A stretch of 64,000 nt of DNA from Caballeronia sp031450805 (GTDB lineage: Bacteria > Pseudomonadota > Gammaproteobacteria > Burkholderiales > Burkholderiaceae), in assembly GCF_031450805.1 (NCBI RefSeq), contig NZ_JARTVY010000003.1, forward strand, positions 124,001 to 188,000. Direction: 5' to 3'. Within the stretch, counting starts at the first letter, position 1. Each line of letters begins with the position of its first letter. A model generated the notes under the pieces. The model was not told the origin of the DNA, made no database searches, and worked only from the letters and a program-made list of their open reading frames with translations. This document shows, in pieces, positions 1 to 8,370 of this stretch. Both the position numbers and the translations under genes were made by a program.

Positions 1-104
1 TGCTCGCCCACAATTGGGTAGTGCTCGGGTCGCACATCGAGGCTGGCGTGCTTGTTTGCGATGTTCTTCAATACCGCCGCCAGGCTCTCGGGTATCCGCG
101 AGCA
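1..104 (-). pseudogene. hmp: Flavohaemoglobin (Hmp) fragment, open at left edge
   Basis: Reading the minus strand toward the left edge gives SLAAVLKNIANKHASLDV followed by RPEHYPIVGE. This is the globin-domain segment just before and around the haem-ligand helix of flavohaemoglobins, the NO dioxygenases. About the first 65 residues expected of Hmp are missing. The sequence upstream of about 104 belongs to a TraL-like protein in another frame. The fragment has no start of its own, so I call it a 5'-truncated remnant. Its C-terminal part lies outside the window. Confidence 0.6.
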
Positions 105-486
105 GGTCGCCGCCGCCGATGATCGAATGAATAATCGGTTTCTTGCCGGCGTCTCGAATCGCATCGAAAGCAAAGTTGGCAATCAAATACGCCAGCAGGG
201 GCGAAAACGTGTTTGCGCCTGTGTCGATCACATAGTTCATACCATTTTCAGATTCCGGGGACTCGAGGATATCAATCATCAGCTTGTCGAACTGCTTTGG
301 GTCGATCGTCCGGTCGGGCTTCATTACCGACAAGTGCGTGACTGAAAGGGCTTGGTAGTGTGCCAGCGTCGTATTCTCTTGATCCAGATCGTAAGCTTTA
401 ACTGGCGCCCCGATTTTCAAAAACCACTGGTCAAGTATCGTCGAGACGAGCGACTTGCCTACGCCAACGAACGTGACGGCACTCAT
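105..486 (-). pseudogene. TraL/StbB-like plasmid ATPase fragment
   Basis: The minus-strand frame from an ATG at 486 begins MSAVTFVGVGKSLVSTILDQ and continues with KAYDLDQENTTLAHYQAL and a later VIDTGANTFSPLL segment. This resembles the P-loop TraL/StbB proteins of conjugative plasmids, whose start is normally GKGGVGKS. Here only the end of the Walker A motif survives (VGVGKS). The frame runs into the flavohaemoglobin fragment out of phase near 104, so the C-terminus is lost. Both ends appear truncated by recombination. Function is inferred from family resemblance only. Confidence 0.5.
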
Positions 487-730
487 CAACCAGGCCGTCG
501 CGCAGTTCGTGAGAGAAGAGGGACTCCGAGACGAGCTTCGCGAGATCGAGCGGCGGTTGACTGGGAATACTATTCAGACGCGGAAAGAGACGGCACGGGT
601 AGGTGATGATGTTCAGTTACTCATCGCGCAGGTCGATCAGTTAATGAAGTTCGTATTCCAGGCAACGCCAGAGATTTTCGACAAGGACGCAGTCAAGCGC
701 GATCGCGTTACCGGCGTTGTAGTGCCCGAC
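455..730 (+). pseudogene. Remnant of a coiled-coil plasmid protein
   Basis: The plus frame reads NQAVAQFVREEGLRDELREI, then DDVQLLIAQVDQLMKFVF and ATPEIFDKDA. It is amphipathic and probably coiled coil, like small accessory proteins found beside TraL/StbB ATPases. After about codon 90 the frame stops looking protein-like, although it stays open to 919. The start is unclear because the first codons overlap the TraL-like fragment head to head. I do not recognise the exact family. Confidence 0.35.
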
Positions 731-1034
731 GATACGGCACGAGCGCAGGCAATGTGCGCGATTCACCGGATACCATCATTCCCGACCGATCTGATGATGC
801 GCAGCTGCGGCCGCCGGGCTCGATGGTTCCAAATGCGTCCGCTTGACGCTTCAAGACAAACCGGCAGCGGTCCCAAGGTGCACGGGGACGCTGACCGTCT
901 TCGGGTGGACAGCCGGTAAGGCGTTGCGCGGCTGTTCCTCAGACCAAGCAATCGTCACCAATGCTGGAACTTCCTGCAACCCGATGACGTTGACCTGATT
1001 GACAACATCGGCGCGTGTTGTCATCATTGTCAAC

Positions 1035-1322
1035 ATGAACGCAATTCCCCTCTTGAAGCGCCGTGTCCCTGTCGATGAGGCGTCATTTGCGGCTTTACTT
1101 GTCTGGAAGGTTCCGCACCCTGTCGACGGCAGCGCACACTTCTACAAGTACAGTGCCGCGTACATCGTGAGGAACGTATGCGTGCTTCGTTACGATAACG
1201 AACGCGGGAAGGGCGACCATAAGCATGTTGGTGCAGTCGAGACGCCCTATGCATTCACGACGCCGGAACAGCTTATGGCTGATTTCTGGTCAGACGTAGA
1301 CCAATGGAGGGCCGCACAATGA
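1035..1322 (+). CDS. tumE: TumE-family toxin (DUF6516)
   Basis: A 95-residue protein matching the TumE (toxin_5/DUF6516) pattern: an N-terminal strand region with LLVWKVPHPVDGSAHFYKYS, then the signature RYDNERGKGDHKHVG, then TPYAFTTPEQLMADFWSDV. TumE toxins pair with a MarR-like winged-helix antitoxin, and that gene follows at once with an ATGA overlap (1319-1322). I chose ATG 1035 over the upstream in-frame start at 999 because the family usually begins just before this strand. No strong ribosome-binding site is visible. The target of the toxin is not known from sequence. Confidence 0.8.
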   Translation: MNAIPLLKRRVPVDEASFAALLVWKVPHPVDGSAHFYKYSAAYIVRNVCVLRYDNERGKGDHKHVGAVETPYAFTTPEQLMADFWSDVDQWRAAQ

Positions 1323-1666
1323 CCACGGTAACGCTTGGGATCGCCTCTCGCGACGACATCACCCGAAGCTTCGCAGCCGCAATGCGCGGCGAAGAGCAGG
1401 GCGAATTCATCAGCTTCGCAACGCCCGAACTGTTGCTCAGGACGCTCACCCAACTGCGCTGGGACATCCTCAAGAAGATGACAGGCGCGGGCGCCATGTC
1501 GATCAGAGAACTTGCCCGGCGCGTCGATCGCGATGTCCGCCGCGTGCATGATGACGTTCTCGCGCTAATCAATGTGGGCGTCCTGGAACGTTCGGACAAC
1601 GGCGACATCATTTTTCCCTATGATGCTATCCACGTTGATTTCACGTTACAGGCCGAGGCCGCCTGA
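1319..1666 (+). CDS. tumA: TumA-family winged-helix antitoxin
   Basis: A 115-residue DNA-binding protein. Residues ~45-105 form a winged helix-turn-helix (LRTLTQLRWDILKKMTGAG, SIRELARRVDRDVRRVHDDV, LINVGVLERSDNGDIIFPYD). This fits the HVO_A0114-like TumA antitoxins that neutralise TumE and autorepress the operon. The ATG at 1319 overlaps the tumE stop, so the toxin-first pair is translationally coupled. An in-frame ATG at 1304 is possible, but the overlapping start fits TA organisation better. Confidence 0.8.
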   Translation: MTTVTLGIASRDDITRSFAAAMRGEEQGEFISFATPELLLRTLTQLRWDILKKMTGAGAMSIRELARRVDRDVRRVHDDVLALINVGVLERSDNGDIIFPYDAIHVDFTLQAEAA

Positions 1667-1757
1667 ATGCTGTTAGGCGTGGATGCGCTTTACCGAGATT
1701 CACCCGCGATGATCTCGGAAGGACCGTGGGCGCATCGGACAGCTGCTCCAATCCCTC

Positions 1758-1793
1758 CCTCCTAAGCCTCCTAAGCCTCCTAAGCCTCCTAAG
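1758..1793. repeat. Four perfect tandem copies of a 9-bp unit
   Basis: CCTCCTAAG is repeated four times without mismatch at 1758-1766, 1767-1775, 1776-1784 and 1785-1793. It lies about 90 bp after tumA and overlaps the stop codon of a decayed gene on the minus strand (TAG, complement of 1789-1791). Slippage is the likely origin. Confidence 0.9.
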
Positions 1794-2075
1794 CGCCATC
1801 GCTTGTGATGGCGTGCTGTCTATCCCTTACCCACCGGTGGCGCATCGCCTTCATCCCAGTGCGGAAGTGTCCGAGCTGACGGGCCGTCGCGCTGGGCAGC
1901 CGTAGCAGCACCGTGCCGGCCTTGGCCCCCCAAAGACTGTCGATCATCACGACGTCGGCTTGCACGCCTTCGAGTTAGAGGTAGACCACATCATTCTCGA
2001 ACGCCTCTTCATAGAGGTGCCAGGATGGTCCTTTCCTTCGCCGTAGTGATACCCGATAGATGTCTTGGTGCTCAT
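1789..2075 (-). pseudogene. Small uncharacterised gene with frameshift and nonsense codon
   Basis: From an ATG at 2075 the minus strand reads MSTKTSIGYHYGEGKDHP. It then needs a frame change near 2025 to continue as WHLYEEAFENDVVYL, followed by an in-frame TAA at about 1975-1977. After the stop, the same frame continues as EGVQADVVMIDSLWGAKAG and TVLLRLPSATARQLG to a TAG at 1789. The three stretches join into one sensible ~90-residue protein, so this is a recent pseudogene and not three ORFs. I cannot name the family. No other coding signal is seen between 2076 and 2588. Confidence 0.55.
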
Positions 2076-2588
2076 GGGGCGCCTTAAGGATTGATGGACA
2101 CAGAAGCCAGTTTATCGTCGACCAAGCTGTCGTCCAACAGTCCAAACACATCAGCGAAGAGACGGCGGTTGCCTCAGCGAAAGCTGTCAGATCGGCCCTT
2201 GGCTCGCCAAGGCTGTGCGCCATTCGAAGTCAGAAGGCGTGAGGCACGACGACGTTGCGGAGTGAACGTCAGATGGCTCAGTGCGGCCAATAGCCGCCGC
2301 TGACAGGTCTACCGATGGATCTCGTCGAATGGCCGAACGATGACAGATATCCGCCCTTAGAAAGGTGTTCCGTCTGAGGCGGTATTCTAGTGGGGCGACC
2401 CAATAGCTCGAACGCAAGACAATCAATCTAATACGCTGCAATTGGATTGTTGAGGACGGGAGAGATTAGCGCGGCCTTGCTTATTAAGCGTGCGCCCGAC
2501 GGCGAGGTCAACAGGTCAACACCGCAAGAACGCAGGAACCGGCGGACCGTCTGACGGCGATTAGATGCGGTCGATAGCACCACCGCTC

Positions 2589-2615
2589 AAAAAAAGGGCC
2601 GGCGTTAGCCGACCC
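2589..2615 (-). terminator. Rho-independent terminator for the MFS/SDR side
   Basis: Read on the minus strand, GGGTCGGC-TAAC-GCCGGCCC forms an 8-bp stem with one G-U pair and a 4-nt loop, followed by seven T residues. It sits about 65 bp beyond the end of the MFS remnant and probably ended the transcript of the RidA-SDR-MFS cluster. Confidence 0.75.
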
Positions 2616-2680
2616 GAAGATTCTGAAACCAGTAACGCTGTCAGAACCTGAAAGACAAGTAGCGTTTGTAGGCAGGTTAA

Positions 2681-3495
2681 TCAGCCGCACATAGCGGCAT
2701 CACGCATAGCTGATCTATGTGGCCGACTTGCGGCAATTGCAAGCGCGCTGCATAAAAACAGTAACGCGCCGGAAGAAAAAAACACTGCACGCAGCCCGGG
2801 ATGGACTCCGATGACCCCGCCAACCAGCGGCCCAACGACTTGGCCGAAAAATTGTGCGGATTGCAGCACCCAAGCATGCGGCCGGTGGAATGTTCCGGCA
2901 CTACGTGGCGGAAGACTTTCCCAATTGAAGGCGGAAGGCGGTAGTCCGGCGAGCGACATCCCCATCAGAAAACGAAGGCTTGCTAGATGCCACCATTTTG
3001 CGACGAACGCCTGCGGGATCACCACAAGACCGGTCAGCACGAGGCAACTGGTTATCACCTTCCAGCTCCCCACGCGGTCGGTGTTAGCCAGCAAGACCAT
3101 CATGGCGGCAATCAGCAAGGCGCCAACGATCCAATATGATGTCCGCTTATGAGTAGCGAAGCCTTCTGCACCTCGTGTCGCTGCGTCTTGTTCCGACCGG
3201 AAGTTTTCCTTTACTAAGCCGATCGTCAGCGCGGCCGCACCGCCATCATAGCGCCGCCCGCGAAGAACGTCCCTCGAATGCCGATTCGTCCGGGCAGCAG
3301 CTCGCCAACGAGCGGGCCAATCAGGCTACCCGTCAACGCGCCAGTAGACACTAGGCCAAGCGCCCAACCGGCGCGTTTAGGCGGTGCCTGTGTGCCGACA
3401 AGCACGGTCGAAGCGGACACATACTGGCTCCGACTCACCGTTGGAAACAGTCTAGCCACGGCAGCGCGGTTGAAGAATCCTCCGACGGCAGACAT
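2681..3495 (-). pseudogene. MFS efflux transporter, truncated and frameshifted
   Basis: The upstream part (3495-~3238) reads ARLFPTVSRSQYVSASTV and GLVSTGALTGSLIGPLVGEL, MdtG-like MFS drug-efflux sequence. After a 1-nt frame change near 3238 the protein continues as AALTIGLVKENFRSEQ, HKRTSYWIVGALLIAAMMVL and QFFGQVVGPLVGGVIGVHPG to a stop at 2681. A second, short pair of compensating shifts lies around 2880-2940. About the first 100 residues of a ~400-residue transporter are absent. The gene follows the SDR on the same strand and may once have been its operon partner. Confidence 0.7.
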
Positions 3496-3572
3496 TCTTC
3501 CGCAATTCGGCGCGTTCGCCGGACGGTGCGTGCTTCACAATTACCACTGGTAGGCGGCTTGCCGTGTAGCTG

Positions 3573-4283
3573 TTAATGGCCCGCGCTCTGTCCGCCATCG
3601 ACGTGCAAGATTTCACCCGTGACGAATGACGCATCGTCGAGGAACAAGACAGCGTCGACGACGTCGCGCATTTCGCCCATATGCCCGACCGGATGAAGCG
3701 CATGGAGCGCCGCATGCGTTTCCTCCGGATGCATCGGCGATTTGATGATGCCCGGCGACACCGCGTTCGCACGGATTCCGCGTTTAGCATATTCGATCGC
3801 CAGCGACCGCGTTGCAGCAGCGATGCCGCCCTTGCTTAGTGAAGCTAGCACTGACGGTACGCCGCTGATTGGATGATCAACGAGGCTCGTCGTGATGCTA
3901 ACAACATGCCCACTGCCCTGTTTTTCCATTTGCGCGACCGCATGCTGCGTGACGTAGAAGAAGCCAGATACGTTTACGCCTATGATCGCCGCATAGTCCT
4001 CATCTTTATAAGCCGTGAAAGGCTTCGCGATGAAAATGCCCGCGTTGTTCACCAGCGTATCGACGCGACCGAAGCGCTCGATCGCTTGCGATATCACCCG
4101 CTGCGCGGTTGCAGGGTCGCTGATGTCCCCCGCTACAGTCACAACATTCGGATCGTCCGATTGTTGGATGGATCTCGCGGTCGCGACGACGCGGTAGTCG
4201 CGAGCGCGAAGCGCTTTGACAAGTTCCGCTCCAATGCCTTGTGAGGCACCTGTGACGACAACCACCTTCGTTTGCTCATTCAT
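3573..4283 (-). CDS. SDR-family oxidoreductase lacking the catalytic Tyr
   Basis: A 236-residue classical-size SDR with Rossmann motif TGASQGIG (residues ~11-18), NNAG (~79-82), a Ser at SITTS and C-terminal VTGEILHVDGGQSAGH. The usual YxxxK active site reads ASLSK: Lys is kept but Tyr is replaced by Ala. The surrounding sequence (SLSKGGIAAATRSLAIEYAK) is otherwise well conserved, so this looks like a stable variant and not decay. It may bind NAD(P) without normal dehydrogenase chemistry. It is on the same strand as RidA and opposite the LysR gene, which may regulate it. Confidence 0.8.
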   Translation of the reverse strand: MNEQTKVVVVTGASQGIGAELVKALRARDYRVVATARSIQQSDDPNVVTVAGDISDPATAQRVISQAIERFGRVDTLVNNAGIFIAKPFTAYKDEDYAAIIGVNVSGFFYVTQHAVAQMEKQGSGHVVSITTSLVDHPISGVPSVLASLSKGGIAAATRSLAIEYAKRGIRANAVSPGIIKSPMHPEETHAALHALHPVGHMGEMRDVVDAVLFLDDASFVTGEILHVDGGQSAGH

Positions 4284-4437
4284 TTTGTTGGCTCTGGTTC
4301 ATGGTTCATTGATTGACTGTCGGAAGCGCAGGGGCGCGGTGTTCCGGTTGACATGAATGTAGGCGTTCCAGTGCCGCATTCGAAGGCACGGCGCATACCA
4401 ACAGTTTTGCGTCGGCGTCACAAATGCGGCTGACCCT

Positions 4438-4902
4438 TCAGGCCGGAAGAACTAGCGCAATCACAACAAGCACGACTGCAGCGTCGGCGGGGAGTTGCGA
4501 ATGCGAAAAGGCGGACCTGGCGTGCCCCGCCTTGTCCCCGAGTACGGCGGCGAAGAGGTCAGACGCACCATCCAGCACCGCGGGTTGACCGTGAAAGCCA
4601 TCGGCGGAACTAACATGACCCTCGACGCGTACGATATGACTTAAGCGATCGAAGCCGCCAAGATGCCGCTTGATCTGGGCAAGCACGTTTAGGGCGGTCA
4701 GTTGAGCAGCTCGTCGGCCGTCTTCCACCGTGAGTTGCTCGCCGATGCGGCCGGTGTATGCCATCTTGCCGTCGGCAAGTGGGACTTGTCCGGAGATGAA
4801 GAGCAAGTCACCAGCTTCGCTTACGGCGCGATAGCTTCCGAGTGGTTGAGGCGGTTCGGGCAAAGCGAGGCCGAGCCCGGCCAATTTGTGTTCCACAGAC
4901 AT
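4438..4902 (-). CDS. RidA/YjgF-family protein
   Basis: A 154-residue RidA-superfamily protein (LGSYRAVSEAGDLLFISGQV, later LPADAAVVLVVIA). RidA enzymes hydrolyse reactive enamines/imines from PLP enzymes. The conserved Arg region is present (HARSAFS), but the Glu of the canonical EIEA strand is replaced by VLVV. That points to one of the less characterised Rid subfamilies. The start at 4902 has AAGGGG upstream. The gene lies divergent from the LysR gene with 182 bp between, and co-directional with the SDR. Confidence 0.85.
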   Translation of the reverse strand: MSVEHKLAGLGLALPEPPQPLGSYRAVSEAGDLLFISGQVPLADGKMAYTGRIGEQLTVEDGRRAAQLTALNVLAQIKRHLGGFDRLSHIVRVEGHVSSADGFHGQPAVLDGASDLFAAVLGDKAGHARSAFSHSQLPADAAVVLVVIALVLPA

Positions 4903-5084
4903 ACGTTTCCCCTTGGAGGTGAATGAGCACGGCGTGTCGCTTACCTTACGTCACGACTCACCTACCGTAGTTGACGCTGCTGCAAATCTCAACCAACCGG
5001 AAGTAGTCTTGACCAACACAGGTTAGCTCTTATGCGAGATAAGGCGATAATCACGTCCTTTGCGGCCAATGCTGCACTTCGACC

Positions 5085-6014
5085 ATGCAACGAAAATTTG
5101 ATGACCTTCTGCTGGGGAGTATCGAGCTGTTCTGTCTTGCCGCGGAAGCAGGCAGCTTCACGCTCGCGGCCAACGCGGCAAGCGTCACGCCGGCTGCGGT
5201 GAGCCGATCCGTCTCGCGGTTGGAAGAACGACTGGGAGTACGACTTTTTGTCCGAACCACGCGCCAGATTCGACTCACCGATTCGGGCCGACGTTACTAC
5301 GAGCAGTGTCGGGATGCCTTATCGCAACTAGTGGAGGCGGAACGCGAAGCAACAGGGCAGCAGCGTACGCCGGCCGGCGTGCTTCGAATCAGCGTACCTA
5401 CACCGTACGGGCACTATCGGCTGCTGCCTTCGCTTCCTGCTTTTCGCGAACGGTATCCGGATGTGCGCGTCGAAACGCATTTGAGCAACCGGAACATAGA
5501 CTTCGCCGATGAGGGATTCGACCTCGCGATCCGAGGCCGCGCTCCCGATGACTCAAGCCTCATAGCGCGCAAGCTGGAAGATGCCGAACTGGTCGTGGTG
5601 GCATCACCCTCATACTTGGGTCGTGCAGGAGTGCCGAGGTCTATCGATGACCTTGCGTCGCACGAGTGCATTCAGTTTGAGATGCCGAGTAGCGGCCGGG
5701 ACCTCTTGTGGACATTCAGCGACGGAGCTCGTGAAGTCGAGGTAATCACCCGCGGAAATTACCGAACGTCTGGAGATGCGCTCGCCGGGGTGACGCTAGC
5801 GCTTAGCGGGGCCGGATTGTTTCAAACCTATCGCTTCGTTGTCGATGAGTACCTTCGCGCCGGGCGGCTCGTGGAGGTACTGAGAGATCACGGTGGCCCG
5901 TCCCGTCCGTTCGTCCTGCTGTATCCGCATGCGCGATATCTGTCTTTACGCGTGAAGGTATTTGTCGATTTCCTAATTGAGCGACTGCGCCGCGACGGTG
6001 TCGCCACACCCTAA
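5085..6014 (+). CDS. LysR-type transcriptional regulator
   Basis: A 309-residue LTTR. The N-terminal winged helix-turn-helix (residues ~6-65) contains LFCLAAEAGSFTLAANAASV, TPAAVSRSVSRLEERLGVRL and FVRTTRQIRLTDSG. An effector-binding domain of the LysR substrate-binding fold follows (PYGHYRLLPSLPAFRERYPD). It is divergently placed from the RidA-SDR genes, the usual arrangement for an LTTR and its target. Its likely operator is in 4903-5084. The inducer cannot be told from sequence. Confidence 0.9.
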   Translation: MQRKFDDLLLGSIELFCLAAEAGSFTLAANAASVTPAAVSRSVSRLEERLGVRLFVRTTRQIRLTDSGRRYYEQCRDALSQLVEAEREATGQQRTPAGVLRISVPTPYGHYRLLPSLPAFRERYPDVRVETHLSNRNIDFADEGFDLAIRGRAPDDSSLIARKLEDAELVVVASPSYLGRAGVPRSIDDLASHECIQFEMPSSGRDLLWTFSDGAREVEVITRGNYRTSGDALAGVTLALSGAGLFQTYRFVVDEYLRAGRLVEVLRDHGGPSRPFVLLYPHARYLSLRVKVFVDFLIERLRRDGVATP

Positions 6015-6138
6015 ATGAGGGGAATCGGTCGAGACGTTCGAGCCACATACGATCGTATGAGTGCGCGTGGTGATGTGCTCTCCTACACTCCCTGTGCTGA
6101 CTGCAGCGCTGCGCGCTGCATCGAACGGAGGCCTCGCC

Positions 6139-7146
6139 ATGACTGATGTTATCGATCTGCAACGTCGACGTGTACTTCGCTCCTCAATCGCGGCATTAAC
6201 TATGGCTCGTATGAACGTCATCGACACTGCGCACGCGATGACATCGGCGACGTTCGGTCCTATCCGGCAGATCAATGCTGGCTTGCTTAGTGTTGGCTAT
6301 GCGGAACTCGGCCCCGCCAGTGGTAGCGTCGTCATATTGCTGCACGGCTGGCCGTACGATATTCACAGCTACGTCGACGTGGCGCCTCGCTTGGCGGGCG
6401 ACGGATACAGAGTCCTAGTGCCGTACCTTCGGGGCTATGGCAGCACACGTTTCCTCTCGCCGAACGGGGTGCGCAATGGACAACAGGTCGTCACTGCGAT
6501 CGATATCGTCGCATTGATGGACGCTCTCGGAATTGACCAGGCAGTCCTCGGCGGATATGACTGGGGTGCGCGTACCGCCAACATCATCGCCGCCCTATGG
6601 CCCGAGCGCGTGAAGGCGCTCGTTTCCGTAAGCGGATATCTCATCGGCAGCCAGGCGGCAAACGCCCGGCCGTTGGCACCACAGGCAGAACTGCAGTGGT
6701 GGTATCAGTACTACTTCGCGACGGATCGCGGCGCGCACGGGTATGCAGCTAACCTAGATGCGTTCAACAGGCTGATATGGCAACTGGCATCACCCAGGTG
6801 GCAATTCGATGACGCAACCTATCAGCGCTCGGCCGCGTCTTTCCGAAACCCCGACCATGTTGCGATCGTCATACATAACTATCGATGGCGCCTTGGTCTA
6901 GCGGGCGGCGAGGCGGACTACGACAGCTTCGAACAGCGGCTTGCCAGTGCGCCAACAATCTCTGTGCCGACTGTCACGCTAGAAGGCGATGCTAACGGTG
7001 CACCTCATCCTGAGCCGGCCGCCTATGCGCGCATGTTTGTCGGCAAGTATGTGCATCGGAACATCAGCGGAGGCATCGGTCATAACTTGCCGCAGGAAGC
7101 CCCCGAGGCCTTCGCAGACGCCGTTCGCCAGGCAGTGAGCCTGTGA
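6139..7146 (+). CDS. Alpha/beta hydrolase, epoxide-hydrolase type
   Basis: A 335-residue hydrolase. An HGWPYD oxyanion motif is followed by the nucleophile elbow GGYDWGAR, whose Asp is typical of epoxide hydrolases and haloalkane dehalogenases. The catalytic His lies near the end in GGIGHNLPQEAP. The N-terminus (QRRRVLRSSIAALTMA) looks like a degenerate Tat signal, so export is possible. I chose ATG 6139, which has GGAG 8 nt upstream, over the longer frame from 6061. Its end overlaps the convergent regulator gene by 67 bp. The substrate is unknown. Confidence 0.8.
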   Translation: MTDVIDLQRRRVLRSSIAALTMARMNVIDTAHAMTSATFGPIRQINAGLLSVGYAELGPASGSVVILLHGWPYDIHSYVDVAPRLAGDGYRVLVPYLRGYGSTRFLSPNGVRNGQQVVTAIDIVALMDALGIDQAVLGGYDWGARTANIIAALWPERVKALVSVSGYLIGSQAANARPLAPQAELQWWYQYYFATDRGAHGYAANLDAFNRLIWQLASPRWQFDDATYQRSAASFRNPDHVAIVIHNYRWRLGLAGGEADYDSFEQRLASAPTISVPTVTLEGDANGAPHPEPAAYARMFVGKYVHRNISGGIGHNLPQEAPEAFADAVRQAVSL

Positions 7147-7931
7147 CTAGCTAGTAGCTCAAAATGTTCGTGGCGGGGGGGCACACGTTCGACACTATGC
7201 ACGACGCGCAAGCTGGCCGCATCGTCATTGCGTGCAGCGTTGAGCACCGATCCAAGGCGAACTGATGCTGACCCGGCGCAAGTGGACTGGAGCGACTCCG
7301 CTTTCCGGACCAGATCGGGCAAGCTCCTCGCTGCCATCTTCTTCATTACCTGTCCGCGATGGATCTTTACGGTGACCTCGCTGAGATTCATCTCGTAAGC
7401 GATCTGCTTGTTCAGCAAGCCCGCGACTACATATTTCATCACTTCCTTCTCGCGCACAGTCAGCGATCCGTACGCGGCAAAAACGCCGGCTTGCGCTTGT
7501 TCGCCTGCGAGGCGTTGGGCATCTCCCTTTAGGGCGTGCGCGATCGCATCAAGCATGTTTTGATCACGAAACGGCTTTTGAAAAAAATCCAGCGCCCCGG
7601 CTTTCATTGCAGTGACCGTCATTTCAACGTCAGCGTATGCGGTCATGAAAATTATTGGTATGCGCAGGCCCAGTTGCGCCATGTCTTCCTGAAAACCAAG
7701 GCCGCTTTCGCCCTGAAGACGCACATCAAGCACGAGGCAACTCGGCACATCGTCTTTAGGCCAAGCAAGAAAAGCGGCGGGCGATTCGAAGGTCTGGACG
7801 CGCAGCCCGACGGACCGCACGAGGCTATGAAGAGTAAATCGAATCGATTCGTCATCGTCGATGACATAGACGATGGACGTCTCGCTCCCTGGCATCCTGC
7901 GGTCCAAGTTCGTATCAAAACGAGGGCTCAT
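7080..7931 (-). CDS. FixJ/NarL-type response regulator with extended C-terminus
   Basis: A 283-residue regulator. The receiver domain begins SIVYVIDDDESIRFTLHSL, with phospho-acceptor Asp in LVLDVRLQG and conserved Lys in FQKPF. It is followed by a LuxR-type HTH (LTVREKEVMKYVVAGLLNKQ, EVTVKIHRGQVMKKM). FixJ-like proteins normally end soon after the HTH near residue 210. Here about 70 extra, low-complexity residues run on and overlap the 3' end of the hydrolase. This suggests loss of the original stop by a frameshift. The start at 7931 has GGAG upstream; 7934 is the alternative. The cognate kinase may be the large kinase at 10073. Confidence 0.8.
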   Translation of the reverse strand: MSPRFDTNLDRRMPGSETSIVYVIDDDESIRFTLHSLVRSVGLRVQTFESPAAFLAWPKDDVPSCLVLDVRLQGESGLGFQEDMAQLGLRIPIIFMTAYADVEMTVTAMKAGALDFFQKPFRDQNMLDAIAHALKGDAQRLAGEQAQAGVFAAYGSLTVREKEVMKYVVAGLLNKQIAYEMNLSEVTVKIHRGQVMKKMAARSLPDLVRKAESLQSTCAGSASVRLGSVLNAARNDDAASLRVVHSVERVPPRHEHFELLASHRLTAWRTASAKASGASCGKL

Positions 7932-8370
7932 CATTTCTCCACTCAGGGTGATTAACGAACATCGCAACACTACGTTCCGAGCATTTCTTTGTGCGAACGT
8001 CAGACGATAGAAGAACCGGTTCAAGGCGGTCGCATTTGCTTGCTCAACGTAGCAGAGTCGTGAAGCGTTGAGTGGTCGCGACGTCAAGCGAGTACCGTTT
8101 TGGTGCTCCGCCTGGCGGCGCCGCGACAAAAACGATCTTACTGATACTGCTGAATTGCCGTCTAACTTTAGCAGATATTTGCAAGGCTAATTCTCGAGTT
8201 TTTACAGATGACCCAATTCCCGATCAGACGCGTCGACGACTCGATCTAACAATGTCATTAAGACCTAATACGTTGGTATAGAGCGGCCCTCCGGTCCGCA
8301 GTTGTGAACGTATAGTGGTGTGACCACGGCATCGCGTGGCAAGACAAATTTCATTGGACTCGGTGCGACC

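Noticed and set aside
851..1036. 61-codon minus-strand ORF opposite the start of tumE
   Set aside because: Part of it reads like protein, but no start, family or intact neighbour supports it. It could be debris.
1758..1793. Short tandem repeats as a CRISPR array or iterons
   Set aside because: The units are 9 bp, contiguous and without spacers, and no replication initiator or cas gene is near.
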